Source: an uncultured Senegalimassilia sp. (GTDB lineage Bacteria > Actinomycetota > Coriobacteriia > Coriobacteriales > Eggerthellaceae). From it: a stretch of DNA of 6,927 nt. The stretch covers positions 1-6,927 of the forward strand of contig CALEWN010000041.1 in NCBI GenBank assembly GCA_937925385.1, written 5' to 3'. Made by a program: the position numbers and the translations under genes. Of the stretch, positions 1-5,712 are shown piece after piece (the stretch's first letter is position 1; each line of letters begins with the position of its first letter). The notes under the pieces were generated by a model. That model saw only the letters and a list, made by a program, of their open reading frames with translations. It ran no database searches and was not told where the DNA came from.

Positions 1-454
1 CGGAGAGCTCGCAGGGAACCATGTTCTCCTTGCCCTCCAGGCCCATTTTCACCAGAAGCTCGTGCGCCTGTGCCATGACCTGGTCCTTCGGGCGCTTCTG
101 CACGGAAAGCGGCGCGTCGGTGACGTTCTTCAGCACCGTGTAGTGCGGGAACAGGTTGAAGTTCTGGAACACCAGACCGAAGCGCGTTTTCGCCTGCGAG
201 AGCACGGCCTTGCCGCCGTACACAGAACCGGAACCGTTGTCGGTCGCCACGGCAAGGTCGCCGTAGGACAGGCTGCCGCCGTCAAGGGTTTCAAGCAGCG
301 TCATGCAACGCAGAAGCGTGGATTTGCCGCCACCGGAAGGGCCGATGATGGCGACGACCTGGCCCTGCTCCACCGACAGGGAGATATCTTTGAGCACCTC
401 GGTTTTACCGAAGCTTTTACGTGCGTGCGAAAGGGAAACAAGGGGGTTAGTCAT
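1..454 (-). CDS. Polar amino acid ABC transporter, ATP-binding protein (C-terminus outside window)
   Basis: Cytoplasmic ATPase of an amino acid importer of the GlnQ/HisP type; it hydrolyses ATP to drive uptake through the permease encoded just upstream. 151 codons are visible. The Walker A motif GPSGGGKST is at residues 38-46 (the third Gly replaces the more usual Ser), and the Q-loop lies in VFQNFNLFPHYTV, with Gln97. The reading ends at CELS, exactly where the LSGGQ signature should begin, so Walker B, the D-loop and the H-loop lie outside the window. The ATG at 452-454 sits inside the end of the permease gene (8-nt overlap) with AAAGGA about 12 nt upstream, which suggests translational coupling. 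Substrate cannot be read from this subunit. The family call is secure; a specific gene name is not justified. Confidence 0.95.
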   Translation of the reverse strand, partial: MTNPLVSLSHARKSFGKTEVLKDISLSVEQGQVVAIIGPSGGGKSTLLRCMTLLETLDGGSLSYGDLAVATDNGSGSVYGGKAVLSQAKTRFGLVFQNFNLFPHYTVLKNVTDAPLSVQKRPKDQVMAQAHELLVKMGLEGKENMVPCELS

Positions 455-1100
455 GATAGTAGTTCATCCTTTTCTCGACGCGGTTGAGCACCATGACCAC
501 CACGAAGTTGAACACCCAGTAGATCAGGCCGGCGATGACGTAGGGCATCATGCTGGTTTGAGCGGCTGCGATGGCCTTGGCCTGCGTGAACATCTCCATG
601 ATGCCGAGCACGAACGCCAGCGACGTGTCCTTGACCAGCGTGATGACCTCGTTGCCCATGGCGGGAAGGATGCGCTTGAACACCTGCGGCAGGATGATCT
701 TCATGAAGGTCTGCGTGCGCGTGTAGCCGAGCACCTCGGCGGCCTCGTACTGGCCGCGCGGGATGGACTGGATGCCGCTGCGGTAGATCTCGCCGAAGTA
801 GGCAGCGTAGTTCAGGATGAAGCCGATGCAGCACGCGAAGTACTTCCAATCCGGGCCCATGGAGGCGCCGAACAGGTAGAACGGGCCGAACATCCACATC
901 ATCAGCTGCAGCATAAGCGGCGTGCCGCGCATGACCGATATATAGAACTGCACCAAAAGCGATAGCGGCTTGAACTTGCTCATGCGGCCAAGCGCCACCA
1001 GCACGCCGAGGGGCAACGCGCCCACAAGCGTGACCACGAAGATGATGGCGGTGAACTGCAGGCCGGAGAGCAGCAGCCCCATCATGGTTCCGAATTCCAT
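447..1100 (-). CDS. Polar amino acid ABC transporter, permease protein
   Basis: Inner-membrane permease of the HisM/GlnP (PAAT) family, 217 residues, a normal length. About five membrane segments are visible (roughly residues 8-37, 61-80, 86-103, 153-172 and 184-206). The family motif RGTPLMLQL is at 58-66. The EAA loop that docks the ATPase is intact: EAA at 119-121, Gly125, and ILPQ at 136-139. The ATG at 1098-1100 has AAGGAG four bases upstream. The gene is the second of a three-gene importer operon: the lipoprotein binding protein gene lies 221 bp upstream and the ATPase gene overlaps its 3' end by 8 nt. Such permeases act as homodimers or as heterodimers with a second permease. Only one is seen here, so a homodimer is the simplest reading. 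Confidence 0.96.
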   Translation of the reverse strand: MEFGTMMGLLLSGLQFTAIIFVVTLVGALPLGVLVALGRMSKFKPLSLLVQFYISVMRGTPLMLQLMMWMFGPFYLFGASMGPDWKYFACCIGFILNYAAYFGEIYRSGIQSIPRGQYEAAEVLGYTRTQTFMKIILPQVFKRILPAMGNEVITLVKDTSLAFVLGIMEMFTQAKAIAAAQTSMMPYVIAGLIYWVFNFVVVMVLNRVEKRMNYYHD

Positions 1101-1144
1101 TGGTCTCCTTCCAAGAGAAACGCTCTTGTCTTAACACGCCGAAT

Positions 1145-1164
1145 GCCAACCTTCGCAGGTTGGC
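1145..1164 (-). repeat. Perfect 8-bp hairpin with GCGA tetraloop upstream of the permease gene
   Basis: GCCAACCT at 1145-1152 pairs perfectly with AGGTTGGC at 1157-1164. Read on the minus strand the loop is GCGA, a stable GNRA-type tetraloop. It ends 44 nt before the permease start codon and about 34 nt before its ribosome binding site, and no T-run follows. A smaller 5-bp hairpin (1187-1200, GGGGA against TCCCC) lies just upstream. They could shape mRNA processing or decay in this gap; nothing more can be read from the sequence. Confidence 0.5.
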
Positions 1165-1200
1165 GGGGTAAATCAGCCGGAAGGCCGGGGATGCTTCCCC

Positions 1201-1254
1201 TGCCCGCCATGCACGTGAACGCTATTGGATTCGCGTCGCATCGTGCATGGGGCA
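1201..1254 (-). repeat. Inverted repeat in the binding protein-permease gap
   Basis: CCATGCACG at 1207-1215 is matched exactly by CGTGCATGG at 1242-1250. After a two-base bulge (1205-1206) the stem extends by TGCC at 1201-1204 against GGCA at 1251-1254, giving 13 base pairs around a 26-base loop. The stem would form in the importer transcript between the first two genes. Function unknown. Confidence 0.5.
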
Positions 1255-1297
1255 AGGGGTTCGCATCTCCGGCCCTAATAGGATACGCTATCAAGCT

Positions 1298-1314
1298 GCT
1301 TGCCGGGGGCAAGC
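1298..1314 (-). other. GC-rich hairpin after the binding-protein gene, without a clear U-tract
   Basis: Seven perfect base pairs (GCTTGCC against GGCAAGC) close a three-base CCC loop, starting 8 nt after the stop codon of the binding-protein gene. The next bases on the transcript are AGCTTGATAG, with no run of T, so it is not a standard intrinsic terminator. In ABC importer operons a hairpin here often protects the 3' end of the abundant binding-protein message while letting some polymerase through to the permease. That role is inferred from position and shape. Confidence 0.5.
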
Positions 1315-1321
1315 GGGGGCA

Positions 1322-2155
1322 TTACTTGCCGAGCACCCAGTTGTCGTAGCTGATGCCGTAGCTGGCGTACTTCTCGCACAGCTGCTTGACGGTGCCGTCG
1401 GCGTCGAGCTGCTTCAGGGTCTCGGTGACCTTCTGGGCCAGCTCGGTGTCGCCCTTCTTGAAGCCCACGGCATAGTGCTCGGTGGACAGGGCGGTGGGCA
1501 GCTGCACGTACTTGTCGGGGTTCGCGGCGATCTGGTACTGAGCGATGGACAGGTCGCAGGCCACGGCGTCGATCATGCCGGAGTCAAGCTGCATGAAGGC
1601 GTTGTTGTAGTCGCCGATGGTCTGGGCAGCGCCGCCCTTGAAGGTGGCGGCAACGGCGGCCTGGTCGCCCTCGAGCACGTCAAGCGCCGCGGAGTCGACC
1701 TGGGTCATGACGGTCTTGCCGGACAGGCCAGCGAAATCGGAGATGTCGCTGCCGGCCTTCACGACAATGACCTGCTCATTGAGCATGTAGGGATCGGAGA
1801 AGGTGTAGCCATCCTCGCGACCCTCCATGGTGAAGCCGTTCCAGATGCAGTTGATGTTGCCCTGGGCCAGCAGCGCGTCCTTGGCATCCCAGTCGATGGC
1901 GGACAGCTTCAGCTCCCAGCCGTTCTTATCGCACACGGCCTGGGCCAGATCCAGGTCGAAGCCGGTGTACTTGCCGTCGTCGCCGACGAAGCCGTACGGC
2001 GGATAGCTTTGGTCAAAGCCGACCGTCAGGGCTTCCTTGCCGTCAGCGGAGTCGCCACCGGTCTTGTCGCCGGAGCCCGAGCAACCCGCAAGCAGGGCGC
2101 CGGACAGGGCCAGCGTGGCCACGCATGCCACCAGGCCGAGGAGCTTCTTCTTCAT
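1322..2155 (-). CDS. Polar amino acid ABC transporter, substrate-binding lipoprotein
   Basis: Extracytoplasmic solute-binding protein of family 3 (SBP_bac_3), 277 residues, which captures an amino acid and delivers it to the permease. The N-terminus MKKKLLGLVA is followed by a hydrophobic stretch and a lipobox LAGC with Cys25 as the lipidated residue, then a Gly/Ser/Asp-rich linker to about residue 40. The family pattern follows: LTVGFDQSYPPYGF at 43-56, GFDLDLAQAV at 65-74, NGFTMEGRE at 106-114 with Arg113 as the likely carboxylate ligand, and DAVACD at 196-201. The frame is open upstream to a TTG at 2209, but the ATG at 2153-2155 was chosen because it starts the signal peptide exactly and follows a purine-rich ribosome site. 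It is the first gene of the importer operon. The ligand (glutamine, cystine, arginine or other) cannot be settled by eye. Confidence 0.95.
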   Translation of the reverse strand: MKKKLLGLVACVATLALSGALLAGCSGSGDKTGGDSADGKEALTVGFDQSYPPYGFVGDDGKYTGFDLDLAQAVCDKNGWELKLSAIDWDAKDALLAQGNINCIWNGFTMEGREDGYTFSDPYMLNEQVIVVKAGSDISDFAGLSGKTVMTQVDSAALDVLEGDQAAVAATFKGGAAQTIGDYNNAFMQLDSGMIDAVACDLSIAQYQIAANPDKYVQLPTALSTEHYAVGFKKGDTELAQKVTETLKQLDADGTVKQLCEKYASYGISYDNWVLGK

Positions 2156-2156
2156 G

Positions 2157-2170
2157 TTCCCTTCCCTTCC
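2157..2170 (-). promoter_or_regulatory. Purine-rich ribosome binding region of the binding-protein gene
   Basis: The minus strand reads GGAAGGGAAGGGAA followed by one base and then ATG. The repeated AAGGGA gives two overlapping Shine-Dalgarno-like matches. It supports the ATG at 2153-2155 over the upstream in-frame candidates at 2209 (TTG), 2188 and 2176, which lack a comparable site. Confidence 0.6.
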
Positions 2171-2173
2171 GCG

Positions 2174-2189
2174 CATGCCCGCGGGCATG
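2174..2189 (-). promoter_or_regulatory. Perfect 16-bp palindrome in the importer leader (candidate operator)
   Basis: CATGCCCGCGGGCATG reads the same on both strands. It lies between the predicted promoters and the ribosome binding site of the binding-protein gene, ending 4 bp before the purine-rich RBS. As DNA it has the symmetry of a dimeric repressor site; as RNA it could fold into CATGCC/GGCATG around a CGCG loop next to the RBS. Either could regulate amino acid uptake. I do not recognise it as the site of a known regulator. Confidence 0.45.
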
Positions 2190-2211
2190 GCTACTTGGTT
2201 CCTTGGCAATC

Positions 2212-2240
2212 ACTTTACCACAGTAGAGTGCTGAAGTGAA
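2212..2240 (-). promoter_or_regulatory. Possible second promoter P2 of the importer operon
   Basis: TTCACT (2235-2240) and TAAAGT (2212-2217) each match consensus at four of six positions with a 17-bp spacer, and TG precedes the -10 by one base. Its -35 shares base 2240 with the -10 of P1, so the two could not be occupied together. Weaker than P1. Confidence 0.35.
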
Positions 2241-2267
2241 GTATACCAGACGGGCCGGAACGTGCAA
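2240..2267 (-). promoter_or_regulatory. Sigma70-like promoter P1 of the importer operon
   Basis: The -10 element TATACT (2240-2245) matches the consensus at five of six positions. It is preceded by TG one base away (2247-2248), making an extended -10. A weak -35, TTGCAC (2262-2267), lies 16 bp upstream. Transcription would begin near 2233, giving a leader of about 78 nt. Prediction from sequence only. Confidence 0.6.
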
Positions 2268-2278
2268 CCATTGGCGCG

Positions 2279-2296
2279 AAAACGACCGCGAACGGC
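2279..2296 (-). terminator. Weak candidate terminator after the MFS exporter gene
   Basis: Ten bases after the MFS stop codon the minus strand reads GCCG, TTCG loop, CGGT, CG, then TTTT. The stem is only four pairs including one G-U pair, so termination would be weak. It is the only T-run with a hairpin in the gap before the importer promoters. Confidence 0.3.
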
Positions 2297-2306
2297 ATAA
2301 GATGCG

Positions 2307-3710
2307 CTAACGGACCTTCCACGCCACGGCCGCGAACAAGCACAGCGACAGCACGGCTGAGAAGCCGAACGCCAGATGGTACGGCAGAGCCGCGAGCGCG
2401 TCCGGCGCGGCCTGCAGCCCGCCGGCAAGGCCGCCGCGAGAGGCGATCGCCTGCCCCGCCGAGATGGCGAGCACCATGGCCGACGTGCCGAAGCTGGCGC
2501 AGGCCTGACGCACCGCGATGGACAACGAGCTGCCGTGCGGCACAAGCGGCCGCGGCAGGTCCGCCAGGCTCCACTGGGTGAGCGGGCCGATGAGCAGCGA
2601 CACGCCGCATGCACGCACGCCCTGGAATACGACCGCCTGCCACAGCGGCGAGGCGGCGTCCAAAAAGCACATGGGAACGGCACCGGCGGAGAGCATAAGC
2701 CCGCCTACCAGGCACACCTTTCGCGCGCCTATGCGGTCGGTCAGCACGCCGCCGAGCGGGTTAAGCACGAGCGCGGCGACGGTTCCGGGAAGCAGCACCA
2801 TGCCCGCCTGAAGCGCCGTGCCGCCGCACAGGCCCTCCACGTAAAGGGGCACCACCAGCGTGACGCCCATGAACGAGGCGAACAGCAGGTTCTGCGTCGC
2901 GAAGCCGGCGTTGAAGCGACGCGAACGGAACACGCCCATGTCGATGAGCGGGCTGTCCGAACGCTTTTGGCGAACGACGAACGCCGCGCACACGGCAGCG
3001 CCCGCAACAAGCGGAGCCCATACGTACGGGCTGCTCAGGGCGAAGGACGATGCATTGCTGAAGCCCAGCAGCACGCCTCCCAAGCCCAAGGTGGATAAGA
3101 TCAGCGAGACCGTATCCAGGCGGGCGGAGGCGTCTTGCGGCTTCGAAGGCTTCACCATTACCAAAGCGCACACCGCCAGCACGCAGGTCAACGCCGCCAA
3201 CAGGACGAAGAAGCTGCGCCAACCCCACGCCGATGCCATGGCGCCGCCCACGGTGGGCCCGATGTTGGGCGCGAAGCCCATGGCCACCCCCGCGATGCCC
3301 ATGGCCGTGGCCTGGCGGCCCGGAGGGAAGCTAACCAAGGCGATGGTGGTCATGAACGGCAAAAGCATGCCGGTGGAAACCGCCTGCAGGATGCGCCCCG
3401 CCAGCAGCACCCGAAAGTCGGGCGCCGCCATGCATACGAGCGAGCCCGCAAGGGAAAGCCCCATGCCGAGCAGAACATGCTGCCGCGCGCTAAAACGCTT
3501 GGAAATCCAAGTGACGGCCGGCACGGCGACCCCGAGCATGAGCATGTAGCCGGTGCTCAGCCACTGGCCAAGCTCCACGGTGACGCCCATATCGACCACG
3601 ATGCCCATCATCATGGCGTTCACGGCGGTTTGCGACAGGTTGCCGCACGCCGTGGTAAGCACCACGAGAGCGAACAGCGCATATGCAGCGCGTTTGTCGA
3701 TTGCAGGCAA
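2307..3710 (-). CDS. MFS transporter, DHA2 (14-TM, EmrB/QacA-like) family
   Basis: Membrane transporter of the drug:H+ antiporter-2 group, 467 residues, probably an exporter driven by the proton gradient. Fourteen hydrophobic segments can be traced, from about residues 9-30 to 442-463. The antiporter motif C is clear in segment 5 (GFAPNIGPTVGG, 145-156), followed by WGWRSFF at 162-168. A motif A-like loop occurs twice, degenerate near 68-77 and clear at NPLGGVLTDRIGARK (317-331). The first segment reads NLSQTAVNAMMM and lacks the Asp of the common LDxTIVN pattern of DHA2 pumps. The start is TTG at 3708-3710, chosen for its near-perfect ribosome site. It is preceded by pth (155 bp) and followed by the divergent-function amino acid importer on its own promoter, so it is probably independent of both. 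The substrate is not predictable; drug or metabolite export is equally possible. Confidence 0.93.
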   Translation of the reverse strand: MPAIDKRAAYALFALVVLTTACGNLSQTAVNAMMMGIVVDMGVTVELGQWLSTGYMLMLGVAVPAVTWISKRFSARQHVLLGMGLSLAGSLVCMAAPDFRVLLAGRILQAVSTGMLLPFMTTIALVSFPPGRQATAMGIAGVAMGFAPNIGPTVGGAMASAWGWRSFFVLLAALTCVLAVCALVMVKPSKPQDASARLDTVSLILSTLGLGGVLLGFSNASSFALSSPYVWAPLVAGAAVCAAFVVRQKRSDSPLIDMGVFRSRRFNAGFATQNLLFASFMGVTLVVPLYVEGLCGGTALQAGMVLLPGTVAALVLNPLGGVLTDRIGARKVCLVGGLMLSAGAVPMCFLDAASPLWQAVVFQGVRACGVSLLIGPLTQWSLADLPRPLVPHGSSLSIAVRQACASFGTSAMVLAISAGQAIASRGGLAGGLQAAPDALAALPYHLAFGFSAVLSLCLFAAVAWKVR

Positions 3711-3715
3711 AAGGC

Positions 3716-3723
3716 CCTCCTTT
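3716..3723 (-). promoter_or_regulatory. Strong ribosome binding site fixing the TTG start of the MFS gene
   Basis: AAAGGAGG, nearly the full anti-16S complement, lies five bases upstream of TTG (3708-3710). The frame is open upstream to another TTG at 3755, but that start would place this site inside the coding region and has no site of its own. Confidence 0.8.
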
Positions 3724-3865
3724 CGCAAGCCGCTCAAGCACGGCGAAACAGGCAAGCGGAGAAGCTAGCGAACAGGGGACGGAGTGCGTTCACGGTGAAA
3801 ACCCTGCGCCCCCGAAGGGCCACCGCGAACACGTCTCCGCCCCCTATCCACCCGCACGGCGCTCG

Positions 3866-4423
3866 TTAGTTGAAGCGTTGCTGGGTTTTCTCCAGACCAT
3901 CCGTGACCAGGCCCAGGGCAGCCTGGCTTGCCAAGTGCGTGGCCTGGGCGAAATCGTCAGCCTGCTCCTTCTTCGGACGGCCCAACACCCAATCGACCAC
4001 CGGCATGCGTCCCGGCGGGCGGCCGATGCCGCAGCGCACGCGGAACCAGTCGCGCGTGCCCAGCTTGTCGCAGATGCTGCGAAGCCCGTTATGGCCGGCG
4101 TGGCCACCGCCGAACTTCACGCGAATGGTACCCGGGTCGATATCCAGCTCGTCATGGATGACGATCAGATGGTCGGCCTTCACGCCGTACGCGTTCATCA
4201 GCTGCTTCACCGGCCCGCCCGACGTGTTCATGTAGCTTTGCGGCTTTGCCAGCACCACGTCGTGGTCGCGCCACACGCCCTTGGCCGTGAGCGCGCCGCA
4301 CTCAGTCTTCCAATAGCGCGCGCCTACCTCTTCGGCCACCAGATCAAGCGAATCGAAGCCGGCGTTGTGGCGCGTGTGCTCGTATTCCTCGCCTGGATTC
4401 CCCAGGCCAACGATTAGAAACAT
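3866..4423 (-). CDS. pth: Peptidyl-tRNA hydrolase
   Basis: Cytoplasmic esterase that releases tRNA from peptidyl-tRNAs that drop off stalled ribosomes; essential in many bacteria. It has 185 residues, a normal length. It begins with the family N-terminus MFLIVGLGNPG. All the residues known to matter in the family are visible: Asn9 in GLGNPG, catalytic His19 in HTRHNAGF, Asn66 in YMNTSG, Asp91 in HDELD and Asn112 in GHNGL. The frame stays open for nine more codons upstream to a TTG, but the ATG at 4421-4423 matches the family start and follows AAGGA. The position downstream of glmU and prs is the conserved Gram-positive arrangement. The usual ctc/rplY gene between prs and pth is absent here and a 170-bp gap takes its place. 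Confidence 0.98.
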   Translation of the reverse strand: MFLIVGLGNPGEEYEHTRHNAGFDSLDLVAEEVGARYWKTECGALTAKGVWRDHDVVLAKPQSYMNTSGGPVKQLMNAYGVKADHLIVIHDELDIDPGTIRVKFGGGHAGHNGLRSICDKLGTRDWFRVRCGIGRPPGRMPVVDWVLGRPKKEQADDFAQATHLASQAALGLVTDGLEKTQQRFN

Positions 4424-4461
4424 AAGTCCTTCCAAATCACCGATGCGCAACAGTTAGAAAG

Positions 4462-4551
4462 GGGTGCTTCTGCGCCGCACTTTCGCCTAAAGCCGAAAAC
4501 AGGGTTCGCCCTGGTTTCGGCATACGGCGAAGGCAAGCTGCAGAAGCGCCC
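4462..4551 (-). repeat. 90-bp imperfect palindrome between prs and pth
   Basis: The two 43-base arms (4462-4504 and 4509-4551) pair in one continuous register around a TTCG/CGAA loop, with no bulges. Blocks of Watson-Crick pairs, from outside in: 3 (4462-4464), 8 (GCTTCTGC, 4466-4473), 6 (TTCGCC, 4482-4487), 7 (GCCGAAA, 4492-4498) and 5 (CAGGG, 4500-4504), plus three isolated pairs. That is about 32 of 43 positions, and the mismatches are symmetric. In the transcript direction it is followed by C, then TTTCT, so it may act as an attenuator or imperfect terminator after prs. It could also be a dispersed palindromic repeat. The hairpin 4492-4521 alone is strong. Confidence 0.7.
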
Positions 4552-4568
4552 GCGGTGTCGTATATGCT

Positions 4569-4585
4569 GCCGGCAGCGCGCCGGC
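4569..4585 (-). other. Short GC hairpin just after the prs stop codon
   Basis: GCCGGC at 4569-4574 and again at 4580-4585 (self-complementary) form six G-C pairs around a five-base loop, eight bases past the prs stop. No T-run follows (AGCATATACG), so it is more likely a 3'-end stabiliser or chance GC structure than a terminator. Confidence 0.35.
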
Positions 4586-4593
4586 GGATACGG

Positions 4594-5571
4594 CTACTCG
4601 AAAAGGGAGGCGACGGAGCCGTTGTTGTACACGTTCTTGATGGTCTGCGCGAACAGCGGGGCCAGCGTGACAACCTTGATCTTGCCGGTCTGGCGCTCAA
4701 GCGGCACGGGCACGGCGTTGGTGACCACGACCTCCTCGATGCAGGAGTTCTCAAGACGCTCGTAGGCAGGGCCGCTGAACAGGCCGTGCGTTGCGCAGGC
4801 ATAGATCTTCTTCGCACCCTTGGCCTTGAGCGTGGTGGCTGCGGCCACCAGGCTGCCGGCGGTGTCGATCATGTCGTCGTTGAGGATGCAGATCTTGTCC
4901 TTCACGTCGCCGATCAGGGCAGTGATCTCGGCCTGATTGTGCTTCGGGCGGTCCTTGTGCATGATGGCGATGTCGCAATCAAGCAGCGTGGAGAACTTCT
5001 TGGCGGCCTTTGCGCGACCCACGTCGGGGGACACCACGCACAGCTCCTCGGACTTGAAGCCCATCTGCTTGAAGTAGTCCACGAAGATGGGCATGGCCGT
5101 CATATGGTTGACCGGCTTGTCGAAGAAGCCCTGGATGGCGTCCTGATGCAGGTCGATGGCGATGATGTTGTCGGCGCCGGCGGCGGTGAGCAGGTCGGCC
5201 ACCAGCTTGGCGGTGATGGGCTCGCGCGGGGCGGCCTTGCGGTCCTGGCGCGCGTAACCGTAATGCGTGATGACGGCGCTGACGCTGTGCGCGCTGGCGC
5301 GCTTAGCGGCGTCGATCATGATGAGCAGCTCCATGAGGTTGTCGTTGACGTCGAAGCCGTTGGGGCTCGAGCACACGGACTGCACGATGAACACATCGGC
5401 GCCGCGGACGCTTTCCTGGTAGCGAGCGTAGATTTCGCCGTTGGCGAACTTCTCCAGCTTCACATTGCCCAGGGAGATGCCAATCTCCCGCGCGATCTCA
5501 TCGGCCAGCTTCAGGTTCGAGGAACCCGAAAACACTGCCATCCTCTTACGCTTTTCCATATCCGCAGTCAT
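4594..5571 (-). CDS. prs: Ribose-phosphate pyrophosphokinase (PRPP synthetase)
   Basis: Cytoplasmic enzyme making 5-phosphoribosyl-1-pyrophosphate from ribose 5-phosphate and ATP, the common precursor of purines, pyrimidines, NAD, His and Trp. It has 325 residues, the usual length for class I enzymes. Visible motifs: the nucleotide loop YGYARQDRK at 104-112, metal-binding His142 in DLHQDAIQGFF, the catalytic flexible loop HKDRPKHNQAE (205-215) with Lys206 and Arg208 in the K-x-R spacing, and the PRPP loop DDMIDTAGSL at 232-241. DLHQDAIQGFF differs slightly from the more common DLHAGQIQGFF. The ATG at 5569-5571 was preferred over ATGs upstream at 5607 and 5589 because AAGGAG lies seven bases before it. 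It follows glmU after a terminator and seems to have its own promoter. Confidence 0.98.
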   Translation of the reverse strand: MTADMEKRKRMAVFSGSSNLKLADEIAREIGISLGNVKLEKFANGEIYARYQESVRGADVFIVQSVCSSPNGFDVNDNLMELLIMIDAAKRASAHSVSAVITHYGYARQDRKAAPREPITAKLVADLLTAAGADNIIAIDLHQDAIQGFFDKPVNHMTAMPIFVDYFKQMGFKSEELCVVSPDVGRAKAAKKFSTLLDCDIAIMHKDRPKHNQAEITALIGDVKDKICILNDDMIDTAGSLVAAATTLKAKGAKKIYACATHGLFSGPAYERLENSCIEEVVVTNAVPVPLERQTGKIKVVTLAPLFAQTIKNVYNNGSVASLFE

Positions 5572-5578
5572 GCGCGTG

Positions 5579-5584
5579 CTCCTT
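5579..5584 (-). promoter_or_regulatory. Ribosome binding site fixing the prs start
   Basis: AAGGAG seven bases upstream of the ATG at 5569-5571. Upstream in-frame ATG codons at 5607 and 5589 have no such site, so the shorter 325-residue protein is favoured. Confidence 0.75.
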
Positions 5585-5616
5585 CGCATCGCTTCGCAGT
5601 TGTTCATACGGAAATC

Positions 5617-5622
5617 ATTCTA
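5617..5622 (-). promoter_or_regulatory. Putative -10 element of the prs promoter
   Basis: TAGAAT matches the -10 consensus at five of six positions and would start transcription near 5610, about 39 nt before the prs ATG. No good -35 is seen: at 17 bp the hexamer TGGCCT matches only three positions, and it falls within the glmU terminator stem and T-tract. The strong terminator upstream makes an own promoter for prs likely. Confidence 0.45.
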
Positions 5623-5628
5623 CCCGGC

Positions 5629-5689
5629 GGAAAAGGAAAAGGCCAGCTGGCACGTGAACCCTCTACCAGGACTTCACGGCCAGCCGGCC
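5629..5689 (-). terminator. Strong intrinsic terminator after glmU
   Basis: In the transcript direction a 17-base arm (5673-5689) pairs with 5641-5658. There is one G-U pair and one bulged base (5652), the loop is 14 bases, and the tract TTTTCCTTTTCC follows immediately. It begins 23 bp after the glmU stop. Stem length, GC content and T-tract all fit Rho-independent termination. Confidence 0.85.
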
Positions 5690-5712
5690 CAGCGGTTTAT
5701 GGAAGACGCGGC

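Noticed and set aside
1082..1312. A 76-codon minus-strand frame filling the gap between the binding-protein and permease genes.
   Set aside because: It runs out of frame into the permease start, lacks a clear ribosome site, and its sequence is dominated by the inverted repeats of the gap.
1247..2239. A 330-codon open frame on the plus strand opposite the binding-protein gene.
   Set aside because: It is antisense to a clear lipoprotein gene and has no recognisable motif or ribosome site; a shadow of GC-rich codon use.
3789..3799. Short palindrome TTCACGGTGAA upstream of the MFS gene, considered as an operator.
   Set aside because: Only five bases per arm and no recognisable promoter nearby; expected by chance.
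3798..3821. Possible terminator after pth (GCCC, TTCGG loop, GGGC, then TTTT).
   Set aside because: The stem is only four pairs and the T-run begins six bases after it, too far for a standard intrinsic terminator.
4424..4593. Looked for a tRNA, riboswitch or small gene in the prs-pth gap.
   Set aside because: No cloverleaf, known aptamer core or credible reading frame; only the large palindrome and a short hairpin.
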